The notes beneath the pieces were generated by a model, which was not told the DNA's origin, made no database searches, and saw only the letters and a program-made list of their open reading frames with translations. Made by a program: the position numbers and the translations under genes. From positions 1 to 64,000 of IMG/VR virus record IMGVR_UViG_3300022198_002714: a DNA stretch of 64,000 nt; one strand, 5' to 3'. The first letter of the stretch is position 1. The number at the start of each line of letters is the position of its first letter. The DNA is from a virus. Below, piece by piece: positions 62,519 to 64,000 of this stretch.

Positions 62519-63466
62519 TCACCTCAGCATTTTGAGCATGCGCCATGCAAGGTCCATTGGATGCCCGGTTTGCACGGTACCGTTCATCTCGTCCCAAACA
62601 CGTTGTTCGTACTGACGCTGAAGGACTGAAGGATGGGTCTGAGGGTTTGCAATCTGCTTGTTTTCCAAGAAAACTTCACCGGTATCGGGGCACGAAATGG
62701 TGTGCATCTGCCCCAAGTAGTCGTGACCGGGCACAAGGGGTTGCGATTCAATGGTCAAGTCGCTTGGTCGAGGCTGACCTTGCAGGCTACGCATAGTACG
62801 CTGCTTGTCGGCTTCTTCTTGCGCAAGTCGCTTCGCATTGTTAGCCACTTTTGTTTCATAGGCACGCCTGCCTGCGTCCGAGCGCACCTGTGCAGCCTCT
62901 TGAGCAAGCCGCTGCCGCTGCATCTCAATGGCCTCACCCATACCGCGCTGCTCTTCGTTGGTCAACACGGTTGGACTGTTAACCTTGGTTGTGGCAATGT
63001 TTTGCTTGACTTGCTGTTCGGTTTGCCACTCTTCGTCGGTTTGCTCTTTTTCACGGAAGTTCTTCTTGCTACTTGAGGGAGCCATCATTTCAAACTCGCG
63101 CTCGTAATCCTTTTTGGCCTGTACGGGCTTCTTGATGGTTGAAGCAATGGGCTTGACTATTCTTTGCTGCTCGAACCGCTTCTCCTTGGCCTTCTGTTGA
63201 TTGTGCCGTTTGGCTTTTAACATCAACAAAAAATCCCATGCAAGGTCCATTGGCTCGCCGGTCTGAATCTCAGCACCCTGCTTGGCCTGTTCAGCGGCCT
63301 GTTGCGCTTCGGCTACCTGTTGGTCCTTGCGCTTTTCACCGCCCATCATTGCACCAAGGCCTGATGTTGCCGCACCAATCGCGGCTTGACCCTGTGGGCT
63401 TGCAGCAGCAGTAGCCGCTTTACCGGCAGCAGCGGCAATCGGTGCAGCAACCGCAGGCAAAGGCAT
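62519..63466 (-). CDS. Protein with internal and C-terminal tags
   Basis: A 315-aa protein with an Ala-rich N-terminus (AVAAPIAAAAGKAATAAASP), then a tag QTGEPMDLAWDFLLMLKAK near residue 68 and an exact-style tag QTGHPMDLAWRMLKMLR at the very C-terminus. Between them lie charged coiled segments (LAQEEADKQRTMRSLQGQPR) and a small domain with HTISCPDTGEVFLENKQI. The N-terminal Ala/Gly helix could be hydrophobic enough to contact a membrane or capsid. It starts 26 bases after the HMG-CoA-lyase-like gene. No family is recognised. Confidence 0.55.
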   Translation of the reverse strand: MPLPAVAAPIAAAAGKAATAAASPQGQAAIGAATSGLGAMMGGEKRKDQQVAEAQQAAEQAKQGAEIQTGEPMDLAWDFLLMLKAKRHNQQKAKEKRFEQQRIVKPIASTIKKPVQAKKDYEREFEMMAPSSSKKNFREKEQTDEEWQTEQQVKQNIATTKVNSPTVLTNEEQRGMGEAIEMQRQRLAQEAAQVRSDAGRRAYETKVANNAKRLAQEEADKQRTMRSLQGQPRPSDLTIESQPLVPGHDYLGQMHTISCPDTGEVFLENKQIANPQTHPSVLQRQYEQRVWDEMNGTVQTGHPMDLAWRMLKMLR

Positions 63467-63491
63467 ACTTGTCGCAGAAGGTCATAGGTTT

Positions 63492-64000
63492 TCAACAATG
63501 CGTAGTGCAGACTTCCGGCTGAGGGTTCCGCAATCCGTACGCCAATTCGCTTGCTGAGCGCAGTAATCCAGTATCTATGCCGGTTTTGAAACCCCATGCG
63601 TGCAAATGATTCACAAGCGTTTCAGTTGACAAATTGGCTCCGCTGCCTTTAGCAAACGGGCAACCGCCGAGTCCGCCGATGCTGCTATCGAACTCAGTCA
63701 CACCTTCAAGCAACGCTTTGCGCACCAACATGAGCGCACGCTCTTCCTTGTCACGGTGGTGCAGGTGCAGCGCGACGTTCAATCCCTCATCGCGGGCCAT
63801 TTCCACCATCCACGGCAATTCGTGCGGCGCAGCCGCGCCCACGGTGTCAGCAAAAACCACGGTGTTACCAAACATTTTGGCGTCACGTAAGCATGAGCGC
63901 ATGGTGTTCTCGCTGACAAGCCCGCTATCAGGGCTACCAAACGCCATCGAGAGGTACACGCGCACGTTTTCCTTGGGTACATCTTGCATAAACGTGCGGT
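63492..64000 (-). CDS. HMG-CoA lyase-like enzyme, C-terminal part
   Basis: The gene runs off the right edge; about 165 C-terminal residues are visible. They match the DRE-TIM metallolyase/HMG-CoA lyase family: VRVYLSMAFGSP, ADTVGAAAPHELPWMVEMAR, HLHHRDKEE (metal-binding His pair), and SSIGGLGGCPFAKGSGANLS with the signature Gly-Leu-Gly-Gly-Cys-Pro and the later Asn. HMG-CoA lyase splits HMG-CoA into acetoacetate and acetyl-CoA in leucine breakdown. The end ASELAYGL is typical. It lies 26 bases upstream of a tagged viral gene on the same strand, so it appears to be a virus-carried metabolic gene. A host flank cannot be excluded. Confidence 0.8.
   Translation of the reverse strand, partial: RTFMQDVPKENVRVYLSMAFGSPDSGLVSENTMRSCLRDAKMFGNTVVFADTVGAAAPHELPWMVEMARDEGLNVALHLHHRDKEERALMLVRKALLEGVTEFDSSIGGLGGCPFAKGSGANLSTETLVNHLHAWGFKTGIDTGLLRSASELAYGLRNPQPEVCTTHC

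Noticed and set aside
1-64000. tRNA genes, integrase and attachment sites
   Set aside because: No cloverleaf-like sequences, tyrosine/serine recombinase motifs or terminal direct repeats were found by reading; the iteron region was not counted as an att site because no second copy was seen.

Overview
The window looks like the virion-gene half of a large tailed (HK97-fold, Caudoviricetes-like) virus, probably of a marine archaeon. Evidence for a tailed virus: a complete head and tail set can be recognised, comprising a large terminase, portal, prohead protease/scaffold, HK97-like major capsid protein, head-tail connectors, tail tube, two tail-assembly chaperones and a tape measure. Evidence for an archaeal host: a group II (thermosome-type) chaperonin, Shine-Dalgarno sites built around GAGGTGA/GGTGA, many small CxxC zinc knuckles, an AbrB-like DNA-binding protein, and no bacterial lysis genes. 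Marine Group II (Poseidoniales) or a related marine archaeon is my inference; nothing in the window proves the host.

Layout. Positions 1-1348 carry four plus-strand genes: the 3' part of a divergent chaperonin, then a small membrane protein and two zinc-knuckle miniproteins. From 1311 to 64000 every gene is on the minus strand, so the block is transcribed right to left. It opens with the C-terminal half of an HMG-CoA-lyase-like enzyme that runs off the right edge, then three proteins carrying a recurring short helix tag (59658-63466). A roughly 200-bp AT-rich, iteron-like intergenic region follows (59455-59657). Next is a membrane/GTPase/AbrB group (57740-59454), several accessory proteins, a probable zinc-binding TerS (55224-55904), two large uncharacterised proteins, TerL (48842-50329), a LAGLIDADG fusion protein, the portal with zinc knuckles and an MPPG repeat, and a zinc protein cluster. 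A 1958-aa protein contains a degenerate DNA-ligase-like domain. Then come protease/scaffold, capsid protein, decoration-like proteins, connectors, tail tube, chaperones, tape measure, a distal tail protein, a 5520-aa adhesin-like giant, baseplate-like genes and a terminal tail fibre. Genes are packed with ATGA, GTGA and TGATG overlaps.

The most unusual theme is a short helical motif, roughly P-M-D-x-A-W-x-L-L-K, present 14 times in nine otherwise unrelated proteins scattered through the block, at the N-terminus, in the middle or at the C-terminus. It behaves like a portable tag. The simplest hypothesis is a capsid-cargo or assembly-targeting peptide, but a binding partner cannot be read from the sequence. 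Other points of interest are a virus-encoded Ras/Arf-like GTPase beside membrane proteins, a probably inactive DNA-ligase-like domain in a giant virion-region protein, a shared C-terminal MSW(D/E)(D/E)(V/I)H motif in the scaffold and a second small protein, and a GTGACAAAA iteron cluster in the only sizeable gap. No replication, lysis, integrase, tRNA or CRISPR features were found; replication genes probably lie outside the window.
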